Of a DNA stretch of 10,340 bases, positions 1-6,546 are shown piece by piece. The notes beneath the pieces are model-generated. The model worked only from the letters and a program-made list of their open reading frames with translations, searched no databases and had not been told where the DNA came from. The translations under genes were made by a program, and so were the position numbers. Origin of the DNA: Candidatus Zixiibacteriota bacterium (GTDB lineage: Bacteria > Zixibacteria > MSB-5A5 > GN15 > FEB-12); contig JAOZPL010000013.1 in assembly GCA_029932795.1 (NCBI GenBank), positions 1-10,340 on the forward strand, written 5' to 3'. The stretch's first letter is position 1. Every line of letters begins with the position of its first letter.

Positions 1-1587
1 TAGAGCCGAGGCAGCTACCGTAGCGGCCGAGCAGACATACACCTCGGTGTCGTTCTCTGCGACATGCTCGGCGAGATGTGGCGTCGCAACAGCCAGACAG
101 CGCTCGCCACTGGCCAGTCTGGCACGGTGGGTCCCCTGGCAGGGGCAGGAACCCGGAGGCAGCACTATCGCTCCCGCCTCCGCAAAGACACGAATCAATC
201 CCTTCTTAAGCGCTTCCAGATAGACCTCGCGCGAACCCGGGATGACCAGCATGCGACAATCGGGATGGACCTGTTTTCCTTTCAGGACTTCAGCCGCCAC
301 TCGGAGCTCATCGAATCTGCCTGAGGAACAGGAGCCAAGAATCACCTGATGGACAGACAATCCCTCGAGTTCCGCTGCCGGTTTCACCTGCTCTGTCTTG
401 TTTGCTCTGGCCACTTGTGGGGCCAGTTGGTCGATATTAATCTGGTACATTTCCTCATACTCGGCATCCTTGTCCGGCAGCACCGGCACCGAGCGGCTGG
501 CAGCACGGCCGGTCAGGTACCGTCGCGTGGTACCGTCATATGGACAGATTGCCGCCATCACCCCCATTTGAGTCGAGAGGTTAGCCAGCGTGAACCGTTC
601 GCTGATCGTCATCTGGGAGACCACCGAGCCGGCATACTCGATTATTTTGCCCATTAGACTTTCTGCGCCCAGCCGGCCTATGATCGAGAGCACAATATCT
701 TTGGCATACACGCCGCGATAGCGACGGCCATTGATGATGATGCGCACGGTGCTGGGGACACGCATGGAATACCTGCCGGTGGCCCAGAGTCCGGCCATAT
801 CGGCCGGCTGGATCGTAGTGGCGAAAGCACCCAGGCTGCCGCAAGCGGCGGTTCCATGACCGATTCCCAGCACCAGCAACCCGGGTAGAATATGCCCTTT
901 TTCAATGGCCAGTTGCGGGCCAGTTCCTTCACGAAAATCATAAAAGCTCTTGATCCTCTGACGCTTAACAAACTGGCGCACCTTCCGATGCTCGGCTGCC
1001 GGGTTCTCCAGGTCGTTTCCAGACTGGAAGCTCTGCGTTATGACAATCCGCCCGGGATTCCAGGTATACTCAACGCCGTGTGTCGTGAAGGCTTCAATAG
1101 TTTCTCCAGCGCCGTCATGTACCAGAACGACATCAGGTTCCACTTCTAGAAGATCTCCGACGGCGACTTCCTCTTGACCTGCTGCCCGGGCCAGGATCTT
1201 CTGGGCTACTGTTCGCTGACCGTAGAGAGAGACGGCGTGGGCGCTGACCCGGGGACCCGGAAAATTCAGTTCCAGTTGTTCCAGTTTCAAAAAGGCTGGC
1301 TTTTCTCTGAATCCATAGCGACGGCGCCAGTTGTAGAAGGCTGCTTTGGAGATCCCTAACTCTAATCCCGCTTTCTCATCGTCGCCGAACCGTTCCCAGA
1401 GATTGCGAATCTCCGTCTGAGAGAATTTGGGTAGTGAATACTTGGGGATGTTTTTCTTGCGGCGCCAGTAAGCAACCAGATAGGCTGGGATACCGCCAAG
1501 GCGTTCACCGATTTTTTCGTCGGTTTTATAGAGCTTCTGAAGCTGAAGGAGCTCGGCTTTGTTCGGTATCTTGCGGCGCTTCTTCAC
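1..1587 (-). CDS. Tandem HTH fused to a degenerate aconitase/LeuC-like domain (3' end outside window)
   Basis: The 529 visible residues read from a GTG at 1587-1585 to the left edge without a stop. Residues 1-108 are basic and hold two helix-turn-helix-like repeats. Residues about 110-529 align along their length with LeuC/aconitase domains 1-3: LPG near 234-236, YAKDIVLSIIG at 294-304, GSC at 418-420, PGSREVYLEA at 450-459 and a final TVAASA. The usual family end would lie only a few residues beyond the window. Catalytic positions are largely lost. The DH pair reads SF (186-187), the DSH triad reads GHG (243-245), the NMxxE glutamate is Q340, and the RNFxGR arginines are absent (503-508 reads PHLAEH). 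Cysteines are C420, C481 and C483, giving CxC instead of CxxC. By inference it is a non-enzymatic, DNA-binding, possibly Fe-S-sensing regulator. The alternative is an enzyme with altered chemistry. The start overlaps the HIT stop by 4 bp, so translation is probably coupled. No in-frame ATG exists before residue 264. Confidence 0.85.
   Translation of the reverse strand, partial: MKKRRKIPNKAELLQLQKLYKTDEKIGERLGGIPAYLVAYWRRKKNIPKYSLPKFSQTEIRNLWERFGDDEKAGLELGISKAAFYNWRRRYGFREKPAFLKLEQLELNFPGPRVSAHAVSLYGQRTVAQKILARAAGQEEVAVGDLLEVEPDVVLVHDGAGETIEAFTTHGVEYTWNPGRIVITQSFQSGNDLENPAAEHRKVRQFVKRQRIKSFYDFREGTGPQLAIEKGHILPGLLVLGIGHGTAACGSLGAFATTIQPADMAGLWATGRYSMRVPSTVRIIINGRRYRGVYAKDIVLSIIGRLGAESLMGKIIEYAGSVVSQMTISERFTLANLSTQMGVMAAICPYDGTTRRYLTGRAASRSVPVLPDKDAEYEEMYQINIDQLAPQVARANKTEQVKPAAELEGLSVHQVILGSCSSGRFDELRVAAEVLKGKQVHPDCRMLVIPGSREVYLEALKKGLIRVFAEAGAIVLPPGSCPCQGTHRARLASGERCLAVATPHLAEHVAENDTEVYVCSAATVAASAL
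1306..1557 (-). other. Two tandem helix-turn-helix-like repeats within the aconitase-like gene
   Basis: These bases encode residues 11-94 of the fusion protein. Repeat 1 (about 11-48) and repeat 2 (about 56-94) share one pattern: a leading amphipathic helix with L..L, then DEK(I/A)G..LG, then a short turn with I, then a helix ending in WRR(K/R). The clearest matches are DEKIGERLG (23-31) with DEKAGLELG (70-78), and AYWRRKK (39-45) with YNWRRRYG (85-92). The spacing and the basic Trp-Arg-Arg end of the second helix suit a homeodomain-like or transposase-type HTH recognition helix. This is judged from the sequence pattern only. No equivalent segment occurs in ordinary LeuC or aconitase. Confidence 0.7.
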
Positions 1588-2072
1588 AATCGATCAAACT
1601 CCGCTTTGATCTGGTCATAAACAGGTTCAAGTGGTATTGACACGACGTGCGTTCTGCCAATGACCGGCATGAAATTGGTATCGCCGGTCCAGCGCGGGAC
1701 GATATGCATGTGCAGATGTCCGGGCAGTCCGGCGCCACCGGCTCGGCCGAGATTCATTCCGAGGTTCAGGGCCTTCGGTTTGAGCGCTCTTTTGATTGCC
1801 GTTACCGCTTTTCTGGTCAGATCGAAAAACTCAACCGATTCATCTCGGGTAAGTCGTTCCAACTGGCCGATGTGTCGCTTCGGGACAACCATTATGTGTC
1901 CCACGTTGTAAGGGAACTTGTTCATGATGACAAAGCACTTGTCTTCCCGGTAGATAATCAGGTTCTTGACGGAGTCTTTCATTTTCAGGCGATTGCAGAA
2001 GATGCAGCCTTTTTCTTTCCGGCCCAGAATGAATGCGGAACGCCAGGGAGCCCAGAGGATCTTGTCATCCAT
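1584..2072 (-). CDS. HIT-family nucleotide hydrolase/transferase (Ap4A phosphorylase-like branch)
   Basis: This is a complete 162-residue protein of normal length for the family. It has an N-terminal LWAPWR at 6-11, a zinc-type CIFC pair at C23/C26, the strand NVGHIMVVPKRH at 56-67, and the histidine triad H119-x-H121-x-H123 followed by IVPRW. H121 would be the nucleophile that forms the nucleotidyl intermediate. The LW.PWR start, CxxC and HIVPRW..D.NFMPV place it in the branch that includes mycobacterial-type diadenosine tetraphosphate phosphorylases and hydrolases, not the short HINT/PKCI type. The substrate is probably a dinucleoside polyphosphate or nucleotide adduct, but the sequence does not fix it. 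The ATG at 2072 has no clear Shine-Dalgarno. An AATATA on the plus strand (TATATT on the coding strand) lies 8 nt upstream and could be a -10 box of a nearly leaderless transcript. The stop overlaps the next gene's GTG. Confidence 0.93.
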   Translation of the reverse strand: MDDKILWAPWRSAFILGRKEKGCIFCNRLKMKDSVKNLIIYREDKCFVIMNKFPYNVGHIMVVPKRHIGQLERLTRDESVEFFDLTRKAVTAIKRALKPKALNLGMNLGRAGGAGLPGHLHMHIVPRWTGDTNFMPVIGRTHVVSIPLEPVYDQIKAEFDRL

Positions 2073-2203
2073 AGCAAACTAATATACATCGGCTTAACCG
2101 AGTGGGAAAGTGAAAAGCTACGACTGTCCATAGCCTTCTGCAATATCGTAAGTTGAATCAGTCTCTCGGTTTGTTCACCAGACGGCGGTGGGGCTTCAGG
2201 AAT

Positions 2204-2225
2204 AGCAAAAGCGTAACCTTTTGCT
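2204..2225. repeat. Short perfect inverted repeat in the DUF885-HIT gap
   Basis: An 8-bp perfect stem (AGCAAAAG / CTTTTGCT) flanks a 6-nt loop. It lies about 94 nt downstream of the DUF885 stop and about 130 nt upstream of the HIT start. It is AT-rich and no U-tract follows it on the minus strand, so it is a poor intrinsic terminator. It could be an operator or a chance palindrome. The 246-bp gap (2073-2318) holds nothing else I can support. Confidence 0.3.
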
Positions 2226-2318
2226 GTATTGGCAGTTATAGTCATTCGCTGGAAACTCAGAGGTTGGGATGAAGACAATTGAGATATGGTCTTTGTGCTG
2301 GGGTGTTGGCTGGCGGTT

Positions 2319-4049
2319 TCAGTCGACTAAAGGCTGCAGACCAAGAATCTCCCACATCAGGGTCAGGGGAATTGATCCCTCTGCCAGAAGAGCATCATAG
2401 AAGCGAGCCTCATTGAAATCGACATCATCCCGTGTTTTGGTTGCGGCTCGCAGCCGCTCGATCTCATGCTTGCCCATCAGGGGGGATATCCAGGTAGTCG
2501 GTGCGAGAGTGCAGCGATGAACCGACTTGCCAATATACTGTCGCTCTGCCTTGGTGGCGGCTCCCAGCACGTCCCCCATCCAATCAACGCATTCCTCATA
2601 TGTAAACTGGCCGGTATGCAGCTTCACATCGGCGACCATTCGCGCTGCCTGCAGGCGAATCTCCCCGAGAATGGTAAGCCACATGGCCGGATTTTCCTCA
2701 CCGTACAGCCCGGCCCGGTACATCATTTCGTCGCAGAACAGAGACCACCCCTCGATCATCATCCCGTTGCGTTGCCACCGGCGGACTTCGCTCGGGTGGT
2801 GCGCGGCGATCTGCATCTGGAGGTGATTACCCGGGAAAGCCTTCTGCACCACCAACGCTCTAAAACCTCGCCGATGGACATAGTGGTAGAGAGCTTCAAG
2901 CTGTCCCCGATCAAGGTCATCCGGAATAGGCCGGACATAGAGATACCCTTGCTGGTTACTGTCAAACGGCCCCGCCGGTTGGTAGGCCAGGCCGGGGATG
3001 ACCGAGCGGAGGAACGGTGGTGTCTGAACGATTGACAGGGGTGCGATCGTGTCAGGGATAGACAAGATGTTGTGAGCCTTCAGGAACAAACTGACCTGAT
3101 TCACTTCCCAGGTGTAATAGTCGAGAATATCCTGCCTGGTAAAATTAGCGGGGACAAAAACGGAATCCTGCCCGTTCTGATGGTAGGTTTCCACATACCC
3201 CTCGTACTCCATATAGGCTGCCTGTGCCTTTTCAAGGAGTGCCTCGCCGATTTTCAGCAACGAGTCCGAATCGTATGGCAGGAAATACTCGTAGCGGAGT
3301 TTGGCATTGTAGTTTTCTGAGCCGATAGCAAATCCGGCATCTGGTTCCACTGGCATCTCTTCCAGGTGGTGGAGGAAGTCATTCATGGCCTCGCGTGCCT
3401 GCGTGGAAACCTTCAGTATCTCGTCGGCTCGCTCGGGGAACTCGTTCATCAATTCTGAGGCAACCTCACGGTAGAGCTGCATTGCTGATTCCAACGATTC
3501 TAAGGACTGGTCGATCCAGAGCTTCGGAGGCGATTTGATATTCCGGGTAGCAGTCGTAAGGAGCGAGGGAACAGCCCGCATGCGAGCCAGTAGGGAGTAC
3601 AGTTTCTCAGAAAGCGGCGCATGTCGGGAGACCATCAGAAAGTAGATGCCGTTTGTAGCCTCATCTATATAAAGTTGTGGCGATTTCCTGTGCCAGGCAA
3701 TCTCATTGAGGTCCTGCAGGGCGGTTTCGACATTGGATGTGATCAGCCGGTAGTCAACTTGTTGCGATGGTGAAAAGTCGGCGTTGCGATACTTGTTAAG
3801 ACGTTTGCGGTAATCATTCAGTTTCCTGACCATGCTCTTGACGGATCTGGGGGAGTAATCAGCCAGGCGGTGATCATATGAGTGAATCCCCATCTCGGTC
3901 GCTTTGACCGGATAGAACGACTGCAGGGTTTCCAGAATCTCGTGGGAGAGTTGTTCGAACGTTTGTTTCTTTTTGGCCGCCTGGCAGGGTTGAGTAAAAA
4001 TCAATAGTAAAACTGCCAGGGCCAAGCTGGTGACTATCCGACGATGCAT
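2319..4049 (-). CDS. Secreted DUF885-family protein with degenerate metalloprotease-like motif
   Basis: This is a complete 576-residue protein, the usual length for DUF885. It begins with a signal peptide: RR at 3-4, a hydrophobic core at about 6-19, and a likely cut after CQA near residue 24. No proper lipobox is seen, so it should be periplasmic or extracellular. The body is mostly helical. The C-terminal third has family landmarks: EGW at 433-435 (usually EGWALY, here EGWSLF), GLYG at 447-450, and AARMVADVKLHTGQ at 468-481. DUF885 proteins normally have an HExxPGHHLQ-type motif here and are often treated as putative metallopeptidases. In this copy residues 402-411 read QKAFPGNHLQ, so the HE pair and the first of the two later histidines are gone, while PG, H409 and LQ remain. 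It is therefore probably not a canonical zinc peptidase; binding or another role is possible. It starts 62 bp after rlmD and has its own strong ribosome binding site. Confidence 0.88.
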   Translation of the reverse strand: MHRRIVTSLALAVLLLIFTQPCQAAKKKQTFEQLSHEILETLQSFYPVKATEMGIHSYDHRLADYSPRSVKSMVRKLNDYRKRLNKYRNADFSPSQQVDYRLITSNVETALQDLNEIAWHRKSPQLYIDEATNGIYFLMVSRHAPLSEKLYSLLARMRAVPSLLTTATRNIKSPPKLWIDQSLESLESAMQLYREVASELMNEFPERADEILKVSTQAREAMNDFLHHLEEMPVEPDAGFAIGSENYNAKLRYEYFLPYDSDSLLKIGEALLEKAQAAYMEYEGYVETYHQNGQDSVFVPANFTRQDILDYYTWEVNQVSLFLKAHNILSIPDTIAPLSIVQTPPFLRSVIPGLAYQPAGPFDSNQQGYLYVRPIPDDLDRGQLEALYHYVHRRGFRALVVQKAFPGNHLQMQIAAHHPSEVRRWQRNGMMIEGWSLFCDEMMYRAGLYGEENPAMWLTILGEIRLQAARMVADVKLHTGQFTYEECVDWMGDVLGAATKAERQYIGKSVHRCTLAPTTWISPLMGKHEIERLRAATKTRDDVDFNEARFYDALLAEGSIPLTLMWEILGLQPLVD

Positions 4050-4052
4050 TTA

Positions 4053-4059
4053 TCCTCCT
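4053..4059 (-). promoter_or_regulatory. Strong Shine-Dalgarno for the DUF885 gene
   Basis: On the minus strand this reads AGGAGGA, ending 3 nt before the ATG at 4049. It nearly matches the full anti-SD complement and fixes the start at the residue before the signal peptide. It is the clearest ribosome binding site in the window and contrasts with the weak or absent SDs before the HIT and CDF genes. Confidence 0.75.
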
Positions 4060-4111
4060 AGGCCCTTAGTTCGGCAAAACTACGGACTTTAGCCACTGAG
4101 TGCAAGCGGCT

Positions 4112-5467
4112 TTACACTGGATGAAACAGTGCCACGAGCTCGATATGTTTGGTGTGCGGGAACATGTCGACCGGTACAACAGCGGGCAGATCGTACCCGG
4201 CTGCAATTATTTCTTTGGCGTCACGGGCGAAGGTCGCCGGGTTGCATGATATATATAGCAGTTTTTTTGGGGAGAGTCTTAAGGTTCGCCTGAGGGCTTT
4301 GGGATGCAGTCCGGCACGCGGGGGATCGACGACTACGATATCAAATGGGTTCTCGGTCAGATATGGCGATTTCAAAAAGTCCTGAACACTTGCCTGGATG
4401 AATTGAACGTTGTCTACGTTGTTGATCAGGGCGTTTTCCTTCGCCATGGCTACAGCATCGGCGACCAGCTCCACGCCCACCACTTCGGAGACATACGAGG
4501 AAAACAGGATAGCAATCGTGCCGGTGCCGCAGTAGAGGTCAAGCAGTTTATCGCCGGGGTCTGCCTCAAGGTGCTCCAGCGCCGTTTTGTAGAGTTTCTC
4601 CGCCTGGAGGCTGTTAGTTTGGAAAAATGAGTTGGCACGGATGCGAAACCGTCGGGCGTTTATCGTCTCCTCTATGTATCCGGGCCCGTACAGAACTGTC
4701 TCGATCTCGCCGGTAGCGATATTCGATTTCCGGCTGTTTTGGTTGTGGACTATCGTTGTGATGGCTGGAAAGGTGCCGGTAAGGCCGGCAACCAGTTTTT
4801 CCTGCCCGGGGAAAGCCCCGTAATTGGTGACGATGTTGACCATCGTCTGGCCGGTGTGTTTTCCTTGACGGATGACAAGAAACCGCATGAATCCGGTGTG
4901 ACGTTTCACGTCATAGACGGGAATCCCTTCCGCGTTGACGAAACGCCGCACCCAGGCAACGATCTCGTTTGACAACTCCGATTGCAGATAACACCTGTCC
5001 AGGTCAAAGATGTCGTCAAAACGACCGCGTCGATGCAGGCCCAGATTGAAGCCGCCCCCAGACGTAACATGAAAAGAGAACTCCATCTTGTTCCGGTAAT
5101 GGAATTGCTCCGGTGCGCCGATCGCATCGGCCACTCGAACCGACGGCAAATCTCCGAGTCGCTCCAGACAATCTACCACCTGTTTTTGCTTATAGTGAAG
5201 CTGCTCCTGGTATGAGAGGTCCTGCCAGATGCAGCCGCCACAACGATCAAAGTGAGAGCAGACAGGCGGGATGCGAACCTCGCATTTCTCTGTAATTTCG
5301 TGGACAATGGCTTGGTTGTAGCGGGATTTGGACCGGGTAATCTCGGCCAGCACCGTTTCTCCGGGCAGGCCTCGGTCACAGAAGACCACTTTACCTTCAA
5401 GATGCCCGACAGACTTGCCGTCAAAGGCCAGATCACTGATTTCAAGTTGAACGAGCTTTTTCTCCAA
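4112..5467 (-). CDS. rlmD: 23S rRNA (uracil-C5)-methyltransferase, RlmD/RumA type
   Basis: This 451-residue protein is of normal RlmD length and uses SAM and an active-site cysteine to make 5-methyluridine in rRNA. Residues 1-60 form a TRAM RNA-binding domain (FDGKSVG near 15-21, GLPGE at 33-37). The Fe-S cluster ligands are C70-x5-C76-x2-C79 plus C159. The SAM-binding loop is LLDLYCGTGT at 308-317. Other catalytic motifs are FFQTN at 281-285, VVDPPRAGL at 379-387 and ISCNP at 406-410, with C408 as nucleophile, and HIE near 441-443 with the general-base Glu. All key residues are present. Presence of the cluster favours RlmD or RlmCD over tRNA-specific TrmA, but the exact uridine modified cannot be read from sequence. 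Translation starts at TTG 5467, 2 bp after the CDF stop, with a GGGAA just upstream, so the pair is almost certainly cotranscribed and coupled. Confidence 0.93.
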   Translation of the reverse strand: MEKKLVQLEISDLAFDGKSVGHLEGKVVFCDRGLPGETVLAEITRSKSRYNQAIVHEITEKCEVRIPPVCSHFDRCGGCIWQDLSYQEQLHYKQKQVVDCLERLGDLPSVRVADAIGAPEQFHYRNKMEFSFHVTSGGGFNLGLHRRGRFDDIFDLDRCYLQSELSNEIVAWVRRFVNAEGIPVYDVKRHTGFMRFLVIRQGKHTGQTMVNIVTNYGAFPGQEKLVAGLTGTFPAITTIVHNQNSRKSNIATGEIETVLYGPGYIEETINARRFRIRANSFFQTNSLQAEKLYKTALEHLEADPGDKLLDLYCGTGTIAILFSSYVSEVVGVELVADAVAMAKENALINNVDNVQFIQASVQDFLKSPYLTENPFDIVVVDPPRAGLHPKALRRTLRLSPKKLLYISCNPATFARDAKEIIAAGYDLPAVVPVDMFPHTKHIELVALFHPV

Positions 5468-5469
5468 TG

Positions 5470-6387
5470 TTATTCCCAGTGATGGTCGCTGTCGCGACAG
5501 AGCGGCCCAGTGTGTGCGTGGTCGCGTTTTTCAAGCTGAATGGTGCCATGACTGATACCAAATCGTTCCCGAAGCATGGAGTTGATTTCGACGATGATGT
5601 CCGGTCCGGAGGAGTAGTCCTTCTCATCGAGACAAATGTGGCAGGACAGAGCGATCTCACGGGAGGATAGCGACCAGATATGTAAGTCATGAACATCCTG
5701 TACGCGGGTGATAGCCATCATTGCGCCGTGCACCTGATCGAATTCAATCCCCGGGGGTACGGCTTCCAGGAATATCATGACGGCCTCCCTGATAACGAGA
5801 TATGACGACCAGAGAATCATAAGCGCGATAATACATGAAAGAATTATGTCGATTGGCAGCCAGCCGGTAAGGAGAATGACAATTCCGCCGGCGATTACGG
5901 CCAGCGAGGAAAGTGCGTCATACGCCATGTGCAGGAAGGCTGTTTTCATGTTGAGTGATTTGCCCTTTTCCGAGGCCAGAAACCAGACGGAAAAGACATT
6001 TCCCAGTAACCCTATCACAGCAATGGTGAGAAAAAGCCAGGGGTGAATAATCGGTTCCGGGTTAAGATAGCGTTCATACGCCTCACGGAAGATATAGATT
6101 GCGATTACGACCAGAGCCATGGCCGAGACAAAAGCGGTCATCACCTCGATTCGCTTGTATCCGTAGGTTGATTTCTTTGTCGCCGGAAGCTCTGATCCCT
6201 TGGCTCCCAGCCATGCCAGAACCAGCCCGGCCACATCGGAAAGGTTATGCATGGCATCGGCCATCAGGGCAAGGTATCCTGAGAGAAGGCCACCGAGGAA
6301 TTCGGCTGCTGTTATTCCCAGGTTCAGCAGGATAGTCCAGATCAGCTTCTTTCCGGAAACCTTCGGATATGCGTGCTTGTGTGCCAT
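5470..6387 (-). CDS. Cation diffusion facilitator (CzcD-like Zn2+/divalent metal exporter)
   Basis: This 305-residue inner-membrane antiporter is expected to export Zn2+ or a similar divalent ion in exchange for protons. There are six hydrophobic segments, roughly at 15-37, 40-62, 82-103, 117-138, 150-172 and 178-200. They are followed by a cytosolic domain with the CDF signature VHDLHIWSLSS at 232-242. The intramembrane metal site is H47-x3-D51 in ADAMHNLSD (TM2) and H153-x3-D157 in HMAYD (TM5). The His/Asp arrangement is the zinc-type one, against the Asp/Asp of YiiP-like Zn/Cd/Fe carriers. The N-terminus is short with H3 and H5. The C-terminus adds a His/Cys-bearing tail (H290, H292, C298, H302, H303) that may bind metal. 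The ATG at 6387 has no good Shine-Dalgarno; TATATT lies 5 nt upstream. It is likely first in a unit with rlmD. Confidence 0.95.
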   Translation of the reverse strand: MAHKHAYPKVSGKKLIWTILLNLGITAAEFLGGLLSGYLALMADAMHNLSDVAGLVLAWLGAKGSELPATKKSTYGYKRIEVMTAFVSAMALVVIAIYIFREAYERYLNPEPIIHPWLFLTIAVIGLLGNVFSVWFLASEKGKSLNMKTAFLHMAYDALSSLAVIAGGIVILLTGWLPIDIILSCIIALMILWSSYLVIREAVMIFLEAVPPGIEFDQVHGAMMAITRVQDVHDLHIWSLSSREIALSCHICLDEKDYSSGPDIIVEINSMLRERFGISHGTIQLEKRDHAHTGPLCRDSDHHWE

Positions 6388-6511
6388 GCTGTAATATAAT
6401 GTCGGAAGCTGCCCCAGTGTTCTAAATAATTATCGGCAGGACGGAGGCTTAGTTGTGACTGCTCGGGTTGGGAGTCTGTTTTTTTCGGTTGTGGTCGGCA
6501 CACTCCCCGTA

Positions 6512-6524
6512 CCGGCCAGGCCGG
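6512..6524. repeat. GC-rich hairpin downstream of the YqaA-like gene
   Basis: The sequence CCGGCC-A-GGCCGG forms a perfect 13-nt inverted repeat. It begins 22 nt after the stop of the YqaA-like gene, within the 159-bp gap (6388-6546) before the CDF gene. As RNA it would fold as about 5 bp with a 3-nt loop. No clear U-run follows in the minus-strand sense, so intrinsic termination is doubtful. It could be a 3'-end stabilising hairpin or a Rho-associated pause. Apart from AT-rich patches near the CDF start, I see nothing else in this gap. Confidence 0.35.
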
Positions 6525-6546
6525 GATTCTTATTCACTGTATGTTG

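Noticed and set aside
1..1587. Plain annotation as leuC
   Set aside because: The core is homologous, but the HTH extension and loss of catalytic residues argue against isopropylmalate dehydratase activity, and no leuD or leuB is visible nearby in the window.
1647..2156. 169-codon open frame on the plus strand opposite the HIT gene
   Set aside because: It is antisense to a clear HIT-domain gene, has no recognisable motif, and its composition is that of a reverse-strand shadow.
1985..2278. 97-codon minus-strand frame in the DUF885-HIT gap
   Set aside because: It begins with TTG without a Shine-Dalgarno and runs out of frame into the HIT coding sequence, with no domain or membrane feature.
6473..6486. 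T-run in the gap between the YqaA-like and CDF genes as a terminator
   Set aside because: It would serve the plus strand, where no gene precedes it, and no stem abuts it. On the minus strand it is an A-run.
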